From Xiphydria camelus (taxonomy: Eukaryota > Arthropoda > Insecta > Hymenoptera > Xiphydriidae), in NCBI GenBank assembly GCA_963678675.1, contig OY783198.1, forward strand, positions 1,307,001-1,371,000: a stretch of 64,000 nucleotides of DNA, in the 5' to 3' direction. Below, in pieces: positions 49,301 through 60,900 of this stretch; within the stretch, counting starts at the first letter, position 1, and every line of letters begins with the position of its first letter. Made by a program: the position numbers and the translations under genes. The notes under the pieces are model-generated. The model had not been told where the DNA came from. It made no database searches and saw only the letters and a list, made by a program, of their open reading frames with translations.

Positions 49301-51027
49301 AACGGAACCGATCGCGCGTCCTCGTCGCCGTGTATCGGGTACAGGATCGTTTGTACCGCGCGTGTAATCGCGGTGAATCCCGGTGGCAGCGTCGCACCTG
49401 TCGGCCGCGGTACACGCGCGGACGGACGGGTAATCGTATCGGAGGAGCACTGGGTACGGGTATAGAGGGCGCGCGGTTGGAAGCGCCGCGTGTGTGCGGA
49501 AGTCGACGCGCGAGGAAGCCGACGGGAACGAATGGTTCCCCGCGGTGTAACGGGTTGAGTGGTCTAAATAGGAGACCCGGGGACGAAAATAGAGCAAGAT
49601 TGATATCGCGTGCAGTTTTCGAAGCGAGACATTTTTTCTCGTTTCGAAGGAAATGTCGCGTAGGCGTTTATGACGGAAAGACTGCAGCCATTCCCCCCGG
49701 AAATTCACTCTGATCGCGCACACCTCTCGCATGCGCTCGAGAGAGAAGCCGCGAAGTGATTTCCCCCCGCGAAACGACTGGCACTCGTCATGAATATTTA
49801 TCAACGTCGCATCTGGTTGTACACCTACGCGGATATTCCCTACCTTCGCATGCGTTATACATATACGGGATACGGTAGGTGTCGCATCGCGCGGTTACGC
49901 CACACTCGGTTAACACGCCAGCAAGCGGTACCGCCTGTACCCTTCGCGCGCGTTTAATTCCATTAAACGCACTGCTCGCCGCGTGCCGCGACTTAGTTTC
50001 TCATACGCAGCGATTTGCATGAATCTAACATTATACGCGCCCCGATACAATTGATTCGGCGAATGCGACGGCGCTTCCGTCATTCGAGACGACATTTCTA
50101 TGCGTATTTCAGGTCGAGCTGCCAATTTGCGGTGGTGGCGTGATTCATAAGGCGCGCGTGTATCGGACGATCGTTATTCGAATCGATTCGCGCTCTCCCC
50201 CTGTCTAATTTCCATAAACGTACGAACGTGTACGAGAGAGCGCGAGATAATTACTCTTCTATTACTCCGCTGATGACGATTACATTCTCGGTCCGAAGGT
50301 TGCGAGATAAACGAGACAGAGCCGCAGTGAAAAAAGGAGTAAACACCGAACCCAGCTCGTATTTTCTGCAGTCGTTGTACACGATGCATGTAGTGCCGCG
50401 TACGGAGTCGCGCGCGGGCACAAATACCTAATAACATTTTTACGAGGGCTTCGCCCGACTCTCTTGACACCGGAGCGCGCCGCCGAGCCGCGACGTGGGT
50501 GAGCCCCGCGACGTAGGTGCGACGCGCGTCGTACGCCGGCTGCATCGCGCGCGTTCTCCGCGGACATTGGCCGTGACCGCTGCCGCAATCGCCATCGTCG
50601 TCGTGGTCGTCGTCGTCGCGCGCGCGACTACTCCTTCGAATTGGAAAGAGAGAGAGAAAGAGAGAATAAGAAAGGCGTTATCGATCGAGCACTCCGACGG
50701 AGCAAACCGGTGCAACCGAGTACCTGGATGCGATAAAAGTGGCCGAGTGCATTTTCGCGAGGGAAGTGGATTTTTCCGTTTCACGACGATTGCTGTAATA
50801 AGGGCGAACCGCTATGTCGACTTCTAGAACTCTTGTTGTAATTACGGCGTTCGAACGGCGCACCGTGAATTCGTATATTCGCGAGCAATTTTCAATGCAG
50901 TATATTCGAGTCGATGAAAATAATAAATATAAGTGGCCAATTTAGCTGTTCGACCTGCACGACCGCGAGAGCGGAAAGAGTAGAGTCGAATTCTCAAATA
51001 AATCGTCTCATCGTCTCTCGCGACGAT
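46357..51027. other. Non-coding upstream region
   Basis: Only a GAC run at 47.6 kb and short GA runs at 49.07 and 50.64 kb stand out. Frames are Arg-rich and unrecognised. Confidence 0.45.
47621..47655. repeat. (GAC)n microsatellite
   Basis: A GACGAC run ending in mixed GAT triplets. Similar GTC/GAC runs are at 27739-27768, 28010-28031, 44381-44420 and 58829-58860. None sits in a supported reading frame. Confidence 0.88.
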
Positions 51028-51031
51028 TTAA

Positions 51032-51269
51032 CACTAGAACTACCGCAACCGATCAATTTGAGCGGTGTCTTATTCAGAGTTCCATTCAACCTCAATTATT
51101 TCGTAACCCGTGAGGTTTTTGTCAAAATTGGTACAATACTTTTTTGCAGGGCACATTTCGGTCTACAAAAAAGTTCGATAGCAGTGTGGACGAAAAATCT
51201 ACGGATAACGAGATAATCACCCGCCAAAACGACCGTCTTATAAAGCGCGACCATTCGGTAGTTCTAGTG
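51032..51269. mobile_element. 238-bp piggyBac-type MITE
   Basis: The ends are CACTAGAACTACCG and the inverted CGGTAGTTCTAGTG, each directly bordered by TTAA (51028-51031 and 51270-51273). TTAA is the obligate piggyBac target. No transposase is encoded. The interior contains TTTCGTAACCCGTGAGG and AACGAGATAATCACC blocks that recur in older copies elsewhere in the window. The sharp ends suggest a comparatively young insertion. Confidence 0.82.
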
Positions 51270-51273
51270 TTAA

Positions 51274-53877
51274 AGTCCCCGTTTGGAAGCAAACACTGAA
51301 ATCCAGTGTACGGCTCTTTCGCGTACACACGAGTTGCAATCTGCATTGTCGACACTGCGGCGTGCCCAGCCGCTCCACGGCGTGCGCGTTAATCGTCGTT
51401 TCCCCCGTCGGGGGATTTCCAGACGTCTCGATGGAGCGTACGACCCGCCACGCCGCGTCCGTTCGACGCGCGGTAATTTCGTCGACGCGAATCATTCTCG
51501 AGAGCTCATCGCTCGGAGTTCGGCCGGCCCTTTCGCGAAACCGTCGACGAGTTCCGAGAAAGTGTCGCGCGACTCGTTCGGTATCGACGACGATCGACCG
51601 CGTCGAGCGAACGAGTTGAAAAATAGCCGACGGGGCACGCCTATCTCTCGCTTCCCGTATGAACCGAGCGTGGCGTAAAAATACGTTCATTCAACCGCGC
51701 GCCGTCCACGTCTGGTTCCCCCCGCGCGGTATATGATACCGATCTCGCGCGTGACGACGTTCGACGAGTTTTGGCCGACCTGCCAAACGGACCACACCTG
51801 AGCGGATGTCGCGAGGTGTAGGAGGAGGAAGGGGAGGAAAAACGGCGATTCCTGCCAATATTTTTTCGGCGACCGCTTATTGGCAATGGAGATCTGTTCG
51901 AACTGCAACATTGTACGAGACGGTCGGCGAGCCGCGTACCCCGATAGACGAGATATTTCATTGTATACGGAGAAGAGGAAATTCTTGGAATAAACGTGTT
52001 CATTTCTCCCGTTCTCCCGTTCATTCTTCGAATCTCGACGATTCCCAACACGATATAAGTAAGACCCTGTCCAGATGAAGCGATTAACGCGCGATTTGAG
52101 CAACGAAACGCGCGACTGCATCTGGACGGAATATATGAATCTCTAGTTGTGTTATAGTCGCGCGATTTGAAACGCGCTACTCGAATCGCGCGTAAATCGC
52201 TTCGTCTTGGACATAGCCTAACCCTTGAAAGAGGTTTCTCGTCGATACGTCGTTTTTTCACCAGACACGCGATCTCGGAAAATCGAAGCGTACGCGCTAC
52301 ACGCGTCGCCCGATCGAAGGTCTCGTGCAGCGAGGCGCGTCCCGTGTCGGGACGTCGTCCGGGTTGGACCACACGCGGCGAAACTATAAGTTTGCATCGG
52401 ACGGTGACGCGATTGTCCCGGAATAATAACGCGAGCCTTACATCATCGAGGGTGCGCACAGAGAAGGGTTTTCGGTCGTTTTAAACTCTTCGTCCGCGTC
52501 GACTTCGCCGTCTCGCGATAAATATGAGGTTTATAGTGCAGCGGCGAATCGATCCTCGAACTCGGAAAACGCGCGCGTGGATCCGCAAAAGTATTCGAAC
52601 GTCGCCGAAACGACCTCCCCGAATCGGCGATCGATCTGACTTCCTCCGAGACGACACCGGCCGTCGTTTCCCTCCTCCCGAAACGCGAACGGGAAGCGAA
52701 CACCTGTATACCTATATTTAAACTCGCGCGAGTGCGATGGGGAAACGCTCGAGTGACGAGTGACGCGCGACTGCTAATATACGGCGCGAGGGGTACGTAC
52801 ATTGGCACATTTCCATTAGACGCGCCCCTCCACCTATCAGCTGTACGTCTCCGACTCCGAGTGTATATATCCACGTCCGCGAAGGTGTCCCTCTGATTCA
52901 CCAAAAATCGCGATCGAACCCATCGATATCAGCGATGGAAAATAGAGATTACATTTTTTCGATGAATTTTTCCCTGTAACCGCCGACGAGTATCCCTAAC
53001 TTCTCCTCCCGCCATTGTCCATTAAACCCAACGATTCGTCGAGAAACTCGATCACCCGTCTCATATATCGCGACGATTGTATAAATCTCGCGCGATATCA
53101 CCCACCTTCGTATACGTACCTACATTCCCTTCCGTTAAAACCACGAGCGAATCTCCCTGTGCGCCGGCCGTAACGAATTGCTCCCCGCGCATTGGATCCG
53201 CGAAACAAAGGGCGGTGCGGACAGTGACGTTTCGATCGGCTCGCGGAGGCTCTGTTCGAAAAACAGGCGATTCCGTAGATTTGGAATTCGTTCGCGTTCG
53301 ACGAGCGCCGTCGGCCCCCCGCTTCCAAAATCGTCGTAGTCGTCGTCGCGCGGTCGTCGTCGATTCGGTCGTTCACAAAGCGAGGAGGTGGGAGCATTTA
53401 TCCTTTCGGGGTAGAGCCGCGGGCCCCGGAGCGTCCGGACAGCGGAGAATAAACGGAGTCCCGGGGCGGTCTTATTTTGGCGCGACTCCGCGCCACCGCG
53501 ATGCGCTCCCGACCGACGGAACCATTATTTCTTCAGTGTCGACAACTCGGCCTGCCTTCCCGCGCGCGGCCGCTTAGCTTCAGAATCCTACCAAATACAG
53601 CGAGCCGGGAACGCGTGGAGTTAAGAACTCCGATGGTCGACCTCGAGAGCGAGAGAGAGAGAGAACGGGAGATCAAGACGGGGGAGAGGGAGTGATATAG
53701 GAAAGGAGCGACGGTCGCAATTGAAATTGCGAATCTTCCGACGAAACTCGGCGAGTGCTTTTCAGCCGGCGCATATCTACCGATATCGAAACGGCGTGCC
53801 GACGGGGGGTGCGCTCGGAACCGTATTGCCGTCGCGCTAAAACCGAAGCCGGAACGACCGCGAAGGCGGAAAATCGT
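51274..53877. other. Non-coding upstream region
   Basis: Contains the nested foldback at 52.07 kb and a GA run at 53649-53667. The 272-codon minus frame at 52459-51641 crosses the foldback and has no recognisable domain. No gene was seen. Confidence 0.4.
52069..52213. repeat. Nested foldback element
   Basis: TGTCCAGATGAAGCGATTAA at the left is mirrored, with a few changes, by TTAAATCGC-type sequence ending CGCTTCGTCTTGGACA at the right. The left half also folds on itself (CCAGATG with CATCTGG). CGCGCGATT recurs three or four times inside. It looks like a small non-autonomous element. Confidence 0.55.
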
Positions 53878-54020
53878 CGAGAATTTCAGTTTTATTGTAA
53901 AATCCCCCACCCCGGCACCTTTCCGGACTTTTACTTTATCATCGTAAAGCGACGTTACTGCCGCGCTAAAACTCGAACTAGATTTTGGTCGGGGAGGATA
54001 TAAAACCGAAATTCTCAACC
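53878..54020. repeat. Inverted repeat beside the 54 kb array
   Basis: GAGAATTTCAGTTTTAT is mirrored by ATAAAACCGAAATTCTC with one mismatch, about 105 bp apart. C-runs and G-runs next to them (ATCCCCCACCCC, GTCGGGGAGGAT) are also partly complementary. It lies about 90 bp before the palindromic array and may be a separate MITE. Confidence 0.45.
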
Positions 54021-54111
54021 GTTTTGCAGTTACACCGCGTTGAACTTTAGAGGAAGGCGGTATAAAGGGGTGCTTCGGAAGATATTCTCGCGATTTGGCT
54101 GGTCGGGTGAG

Positions 54112-54985
54112 TATTATTTTTTCACGAAGAATCATCGATATCTCGGCCTTCCTTTGAGATTTCATCAATATAATAACGATTTTCGTAATCAGCGCGAAAA
54201 AAATACATAAGATAGGGTGGTCGAGAGCCAGATTCCTGAGATTTCGATTTTTCTCAAAATCTAAGGTATATGACTTAGATTCTTTCAATTTTTCGCAAAA
54301 ATCGAAATTTCTGGAAACGAACTCCCGACCATCCTATCTTATGTATTTTTTTCGCGCTGATTACGAAAATTATAGATTTATTGAGGAAATCTCGACGGAA
54401 CACCGAGATATCGATGATTTCTTGCGGAAAAATAATTTTTTTATACACAAAATCAGCGTTATTTTATAATTCCTTTGAGATTTCGACCTAATAACTGTGG
54501 TTTTCGGAATCAGCGTAAAAAAATACATAAGATAGGGTGATCCAGAATTCGATTCCAGAGATTTCGATTTTTGCGAAAAATCTAAGGCATACCCCTTAGA
54601 TTTTTCGCAAAAATCGAAATCTCTGGAATCGAACTCTCGACCATCCTATCTTATGTATTTTTTCGCGCTGATTACGAAAATTATAGATATATTGAGGATA
54701 TCTGAAAGGAAGACCGAAATATCGACGATTTTCCGTAAAAAAAGTAATTTTCTGGTACATGAAATCACTGATATCTTTTATTTCCGTTGAGATATCGTCA
54801 ATATATCTGCCATTTTCGGAATCAGCGTGAAAAAATACATCGGATAGGGTGGTCGAGATTTCAATTCCGAAGATTTTTATTTTTTCGAAAAACTTGACAT
54901 TTTCCTAAAAATGCAAATCGCTAGAATCGATCACCGATCCACCCCATTCCACGCATTTTCTCACGCTGATCACGAAAAACATGAT
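54112..54985. repeat. Second array of the palindromic unit
   Basis: At least three inversion centres of the CTAAGG..CCTTAG type lie near 54275, 54585 and 54893, about 310 bp apart. They alternate with ATCATCGATATCTCGG-type centres, as in the array at 18.2 kb. The GATAGGGTGGTCGAGA and ATCCTATCTTATGTAT blocks are shared. I saw no GGGGAGAGTTG terminal repeat on either side, so this array either lost its ends or never had them. The last unit (54818-54985) is the most diverged. Confidence 0.82.
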
Positions 54986-57900
54986 CATTAGGTCGACCAG
55001 AGAGCACTGCTTCCGTTCACTATCTTGATTATTCGAAAAAAAAAAGTGGAAACGATTATCAAACTATACGTCAACGATATACCGGTCTAAACTAAACAAG
55101 CAACGAGTTTCGACCGATATCACTCGGATACGACGTCTCGTGAAAAATCATCCCGTCGTTTTCCGGTCCCGCGCGTTTCCGATCGCGAGCGATAAAACGG
55201 ATAACAGGCAATACGTATGCCTCGTACCCACCCGTATACCTGTACCCGAAAAGTTCGTGGCAATCGAAATCATCCCCGTATAGCCACCCTTCTCTCGCGC
55301 GTAGGTAGCGTCGGAGAGGACCCGTCTGTCACCTCCCGCGCGCACGCGCGCTCCGAGTAGGTATTATACACCTCCCGCGGGATATCCGCGGTCCATAATT
55401 CAGGACGACGTGGTACGGAGGGAGAGCGAGCCGAAACCTGGTCGGCCTGCAACTGCGAGAGGGGTTCTCTGGTATTGCGAAAAAAATGGAGAAAGCCTTA
55501 CATATCCTTACACCTTGTCTCAGATGGGTATTCGATGGGAAAAGGGTCGCGGTATGATTTGTCGGATGAATGTTTGCGATAAAACATTCGAACGTTATAC
55601 GCGTTCCAGCTGTAGGTTGTCTTCAAATCGCGTAATTATCATCGTTCGAAGGAAAAGTGGAGAACCCCGAGACTGATTGTCACAAATTTGTATGATCAGT
55701 GTAGTGCTGAGTCTCCACCGAATTCACCCGTAGGCCTTACACCCATGCGCGTAGTGGGAAACGTAAAGAGAAAGAGAGAGGAAGAGAAACAAGGGAGAGA
55801 GTTGAGCGCGAGGGTATATGGAGAGCTTTTGATTCGCTTTGACGACGACTAACTGCAATGGGGACGTATGCGTGTACACGTGGGTACTCGACGTTTTCAT
55901 CCCGATCGTCGAGGTAGGAATAAGGTCGCCGTATATGTATACGTGTACCCACGTCGCGCCGCGCCAGCTTTGCGCGAGCACCTAAGTGGAATCCCGTAGC
56001 AGTAGCGGCAGTCGCGCGTGCGCGTACGTTTAATGCCGGAAGCGACGGCAAACGTCGCGTACGCGTATTCGTGTGCCTTGTACAGGTGTAGTCCGAGTAC
56101 ACGATTGCACGCGGAGGTACCACCCGGCACATCGACGTCGCGGAGAGTTTCGCGTTTCGCATCTCGACTTTTGCCGAAGGAAGGGTATAACGTCGGCGGG
56201 AGGGAGCTTCGTGCGCGCGGCGAAATTATTATTTCCGTTTCTGCGGGAAAGTCTCGAGTTGATTGCGGCTGATTCGGACGGCTTCCGGCCCCGTTGTCGT
56301 AGATCGCGATACAACCAGGGGCCAACTCCGGAGAGTGATTCCATTTGAATTATCCTCCCCGGCGGGCGAAAATAGAGTTGCGCCGAGATAAATAAGTTTC
56401 CCCCTTAATACAATGTGTATAATCCGCCCGAGAAAGTTGGCCCCTGCCCAACGTATTAGACCGAGATAACCAAGAGCCGGGCCAATTGTTCGGCTCGAAC
56501 CAACTTTCCCTATATTCTTCGCGCGCGCGCGAGCCCCCGACCCAATCCAATCCCATCCCCCTCCTCTCCCATAACCGAGCCCCGATCGACGATATCTGCC
56601 CCCTGCACTCGAAGGAATTCGACCGGGGAGAGGTTACGGAGCGGGTGGCCGGTCTCCCCGACTGGATTAGAAAACTGCGCGCAACGGAGGCCTTTGTGCC
56701 CGACACCAAGAGACCGCGTTAAAACAAACAAGAAAGGAGGTCCTATCCCAAGACGCCCGGGGCGACTCGGGCGTGCCTCGGCGGCCGCCTTCCTTTTTGC
56801 GCTCGTTGCTGCCGTCTGGCCGATATTATGCGAGAATTTTAAACACCGAACATTATGAAATTCCTTCTCGCGATCTTCTCGGGAATTATTGGCTCGCTTC
56901 GGCTCTCAGCGCGAAAAGGTTCGATCGCGACGGGGCGAAATTGCGCGCGCGCGCGCGCGTGAGGAAGAGAGAAAAAGAGAGGGTCGATCTCGGCGGAGCG
57001 TTGATTTCTCGTCGCGCGAGGAGTCGAAATTTTAATAAACGGATAATCTCCGCACCGAGAGACGACGCGCGCGTAGGCGGTTCGACCTTTGCGCCGTTGA
57101 CCCGTGGCGTCGTATCTCCGTAGTCGTTGGTGAAATTTTAACGGAATTTTTTACGAGTCCCCGAACGAGGCACCCTCCTCACCCCACGCGGACACCCGAA
57201 TATACGATATCCCCGACCGGCCCTCGCGTCGCTGATGAACATTCGTTTCGTCGCGTCCAATTATTCAGCGCGGCCGAGCGTTCGCGTCGTGTCGCGCGGC
57301 GCGCACAAGGCGTCCGACCGCCGAACGCGGTCGAATTAAAATTCCGTTTGTTTTGGCCGAAATTTCTCGGGATGCCCGATGCAGCGGGGGCCCCCCGACG
57401 GACCTCCCACCTTCCGAGATGCTCGCGGTGCAGGCACGCAGACACGGGCCCGGGCAGGAAGGAAGGCAGGAAGGCGGACGGGCGGAACGTAATTGGTTCT
57501 GCATATTTATGAAGGCGTTCCTTGCGGTGACTTTCGGAGCGCCGCGCGCCTCGTTCACGCGTTGGTACTACCATCGACGGGTAGAGAGACGGACCCAACC
57601 GCTCTCGCGTCTCGACGGGCGCCCTTCGATTTCTCGCGCCACGACCCCACCGGTCTGGAAAATTGCGCGCGATCCTGTACGCGAGCACACGCGGCGTCCC
57701 CGTGTGCACGCGCGGATGGCGTCGCTTTATTTTCTTTTCTCTCTATCGGTACCCCACCCCGCGAACACCACCATTTGTATCGTCGAGAGTGGTGGCATTT
57801 TTCAGTCCCCTCTCCGGGCCGTCGCGCTTTCTCTCCTCTCGCTGCGGCGGGTAAGATGGGATAGCTATCACGTCACGCGCGATCGAAGCGGCGGAGGCTT

Positions 57901-60900
57901 ATGGATACCCTCCGCGGGCGAATTCTGGAAACTTTTCGGAGGCGCGCGCGCGCGCGCGCGCGCACACGGAAGCCGCTTTCCTCCGCGATACCGATGCGAT
58001 TAAAAGAGGCTTCGAGTTCGCGAGCGACTGCGAAGATCGGCGCGTTTCCCCGCGCGTTGCTATATATCAGGGAGCGAACGCGTAAACACACGGCCGCGGT
58101 ATATAAATGATCTGAGAAGAGAGACGCGCCAGGAATATCGTTAGAGGGAATGATACCGGGAATATACCCGCGGTGATGCTCTTGTATTTATTTGTACATC
58201 GTCGCACCGATTCGAGTGGACGGCAGAGGGAGGGGCGCGCGATACCTTCGCGCCAGATGCGTCCGGGAGAGTGAGAGAGACTCGCGCGCCTCTCGCGTAA
58301 GTGGGAGCCGCTTCTCGCGAATCGGAGAGAAAAAATTCTCGCGGCGAGACGCACCGAAGCTCGCGCGCACCGTGGTTCGATAAGGGGATGGGGGGGGGGG
58401 ACGCAAAATTTACCGCGAAATCGCATTGACAAATTTGAGGTCGTCAGCGTCGTCCCCGTCGCACCTGCGACCCGTCGCGCGCGGGACCTCTCGTCGACGC
58501 GGCGTTTGTCTGCCGTAGCGGAGAGTGCGAGCGAGTTTTGACGCGTCATTGGGAATATGGCGAGCTTACGGTTGGCTTTCCATCGCGATTGCGGAGGAGG
58601 GACGCGCGAGTTCAATACGTAAAGAGAGAATGAGTACAAACGAAACGAATTGCGACACGAGATTTGAATTTTTTAATCCTTGCCGCGGATACCACCTAAC
58701 ACCCGACTGTGAAATGAATCGCGACCGAATTCTTCGAGATACGATATCGCGGGTATTTTTGCCGCTTATAGGTATGCGAGATACCCGCGCCTATGTAGAT
58801 CTGTCGTGTGCGGAGTAAGGCGAGTTCTTCGACGTCGTCGTCGTCGTCGTCGTTGTTGTCGTGCAACGTCGGGGGCGACCAATTACAACGGGTCTTAATA
58901 TGGCGAGGGCGGGCTTAATAAGGAGGGAGTTTCGGCGCGGCCGCGAGGGACAAAGCGTGGAGGCCGATACAGGAGGTCAAAAATGCGCTCAAAAAATTGC
59001 CGCCAATTTGAATTGCTAATGCCGTTGCGTTCGGCCTACCGGTGCAAAACAATGGCTGCGTAGCGGTATACCTCGGGCGAAAGCCCGGCCGCGGTGACGA
59101 AGTCCATATAAGCGTTCCGTTTGGCTCGCTGGCTGAAATGCAGTCGAGGGAAATAAACAAAAAGAAGCCCGCCGCGCGGCGGAGCGATCGCGAATGCATC
59201 CTAAATATACCTAATTAGTCACTGCCACGTTTCGTTTCGAACGTCGAAAGAACCGAGCCGCGTACCTCTCGGTCCTCCCCCCCGCTTCTCCCACCTGTCC
59301 GCCGATCGCCGTTGACGATCGTTTCGAAGAGCGAGAGCGCGATCGGGAATCAAAGCGCGGCCGCGCGATACCGTTAATCGATCGGGCATTCGTCCTTGAT
59401 AAGGCAGGCGCGCGCGCGCGCGCGCCGTGTACCACGCGACGACGCCGTCGCTGCGGTGAACCGCATTCTCACGCGAAACGGTCTTCGCACCTCTGCGTCT
59501 CCGCGCGTGGAAGGCCACGTATGTCGATTGCGTAGATATTTTTTTTTTTCATCGCGCAACGATTCCATGCGATCTTTTCCATGCCGATATCTCCGGTGTA
59601 CCAAACGCCGTGCAAACCCCGCCGGAGCACTCCGGAAGGCCTCCCCGGAACCCCCCTGGAAGCGAGAGACACCGTCATCGCGCGCGCGCGCGACGTCGGA
59701 GCTGTACGCCGGACCCCATACCTACAGAGATACGGCTACGTTGGGAAGTGTCATTCCGACGGCAGCTGCGGGAGTGAGAGAGACCGGCGCATCGCGGGTC
59801 CGAGCGGAATGAAAAGAGTACGGAGCGCAGCGCCGTCCCGGGAGTGGCGGTACGAGGAGAGAGGAGAGGGAAAGCGCGAGCGGCCGGCCGGCCGGGCTGC
59901 CTTTACAAGGGCTTACCTCCTTGGCGCGATCTCCTTTCGTCGTGTGCAGGGACGCAACTCTCGCGCGTATGTATCTCGTATTCCGTTACAGCCGCTCCGC
60001 GAGAACGCGATTCGCGCTTCGGACGGTCCGCCGTGAGGAAAACGCGCCGCGCTCGTGAGTCATGAGATTTGCAGGGGCGGTTCGGAGCGATGTGCGACTT
60101 TGATTCGGAACGGGAGTCTGTAAATGATCTCGACGTACCGATGAAATTCCGTCGACTCTCTCTTCCAGTCGTCCCCGACTACAATTACTCCCCCGCAACG
60201 AACTCTTCAGTCTCGCAAAAGTAATCGAATACCGAGGTGCCAGCGGGATTAAGTCGAGATCCGCGCGAGCAAATTCCTTTCCCGGAACGTAGAAAGTACG
60301 ACGAAGCGCGGGAGCACCCTTTTACTCCCTTCTTCGTCACCGGCCGCTCCATTAGCCGTTATTAAAGCCTCGGCGGAGTGTTTTTTTACATTCCCCTCGC
60401 AGGATAACCTCCCATCAGTTTTCGAGTCGGCCCCGTGATTTCCGATGGAAGCCGTTATCGACCGGATGGAAAGTGTGTCTCGTCGAATCGGGAGGAAATA
60501 TTATAGGTACTCTCTCTGGATGAAAAAGGCGAGTCGCCGCGTATTCTCGCTTTCGATCGATTTTTCGAGTGTCGCCACGATAGAGTACATCAGACCAGTA
60601 AAATTTCCGTGAAAAATCATTCTCCGATGATCGAAAGACGCGCGATATCCGCGAACCGGGGGGAAGAATCTGAAAAATGTTCGATCGAGGCCGCGAGAAC
60701 GATTCGAACCGATCGATCGCGGGCGAGCGGCCGATGCGCTAGGCGAGTTCTAGCGTATGAAATCCCAAGTCGGTAAGTATCAACGTCGCGCGCGGCCCGT
60801 GGAAGGCGAGCGACCTTAAAAGGATATTTGACGCTCCGTACGGGGGAATCGGATACCAAATACATCGCGCGGCCGCAGAAAAACAAAAGAAGTCCGAGTT

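Noticed and set aside
58915..59199. 94-codon minus-strand frame with hydrophobic stretches
   Set aside because: Composition is fairly protein-like, but there is no family, no splice context and no start signal. Kept only as part of a less CpG-biased patch.
60680..60740. GGTTCGAATCG on the minus strand, tRNA B-box-like
   Set aside because: The flanking bases do not form a T-stem, and no A-box or acceptor stem could be fitted.
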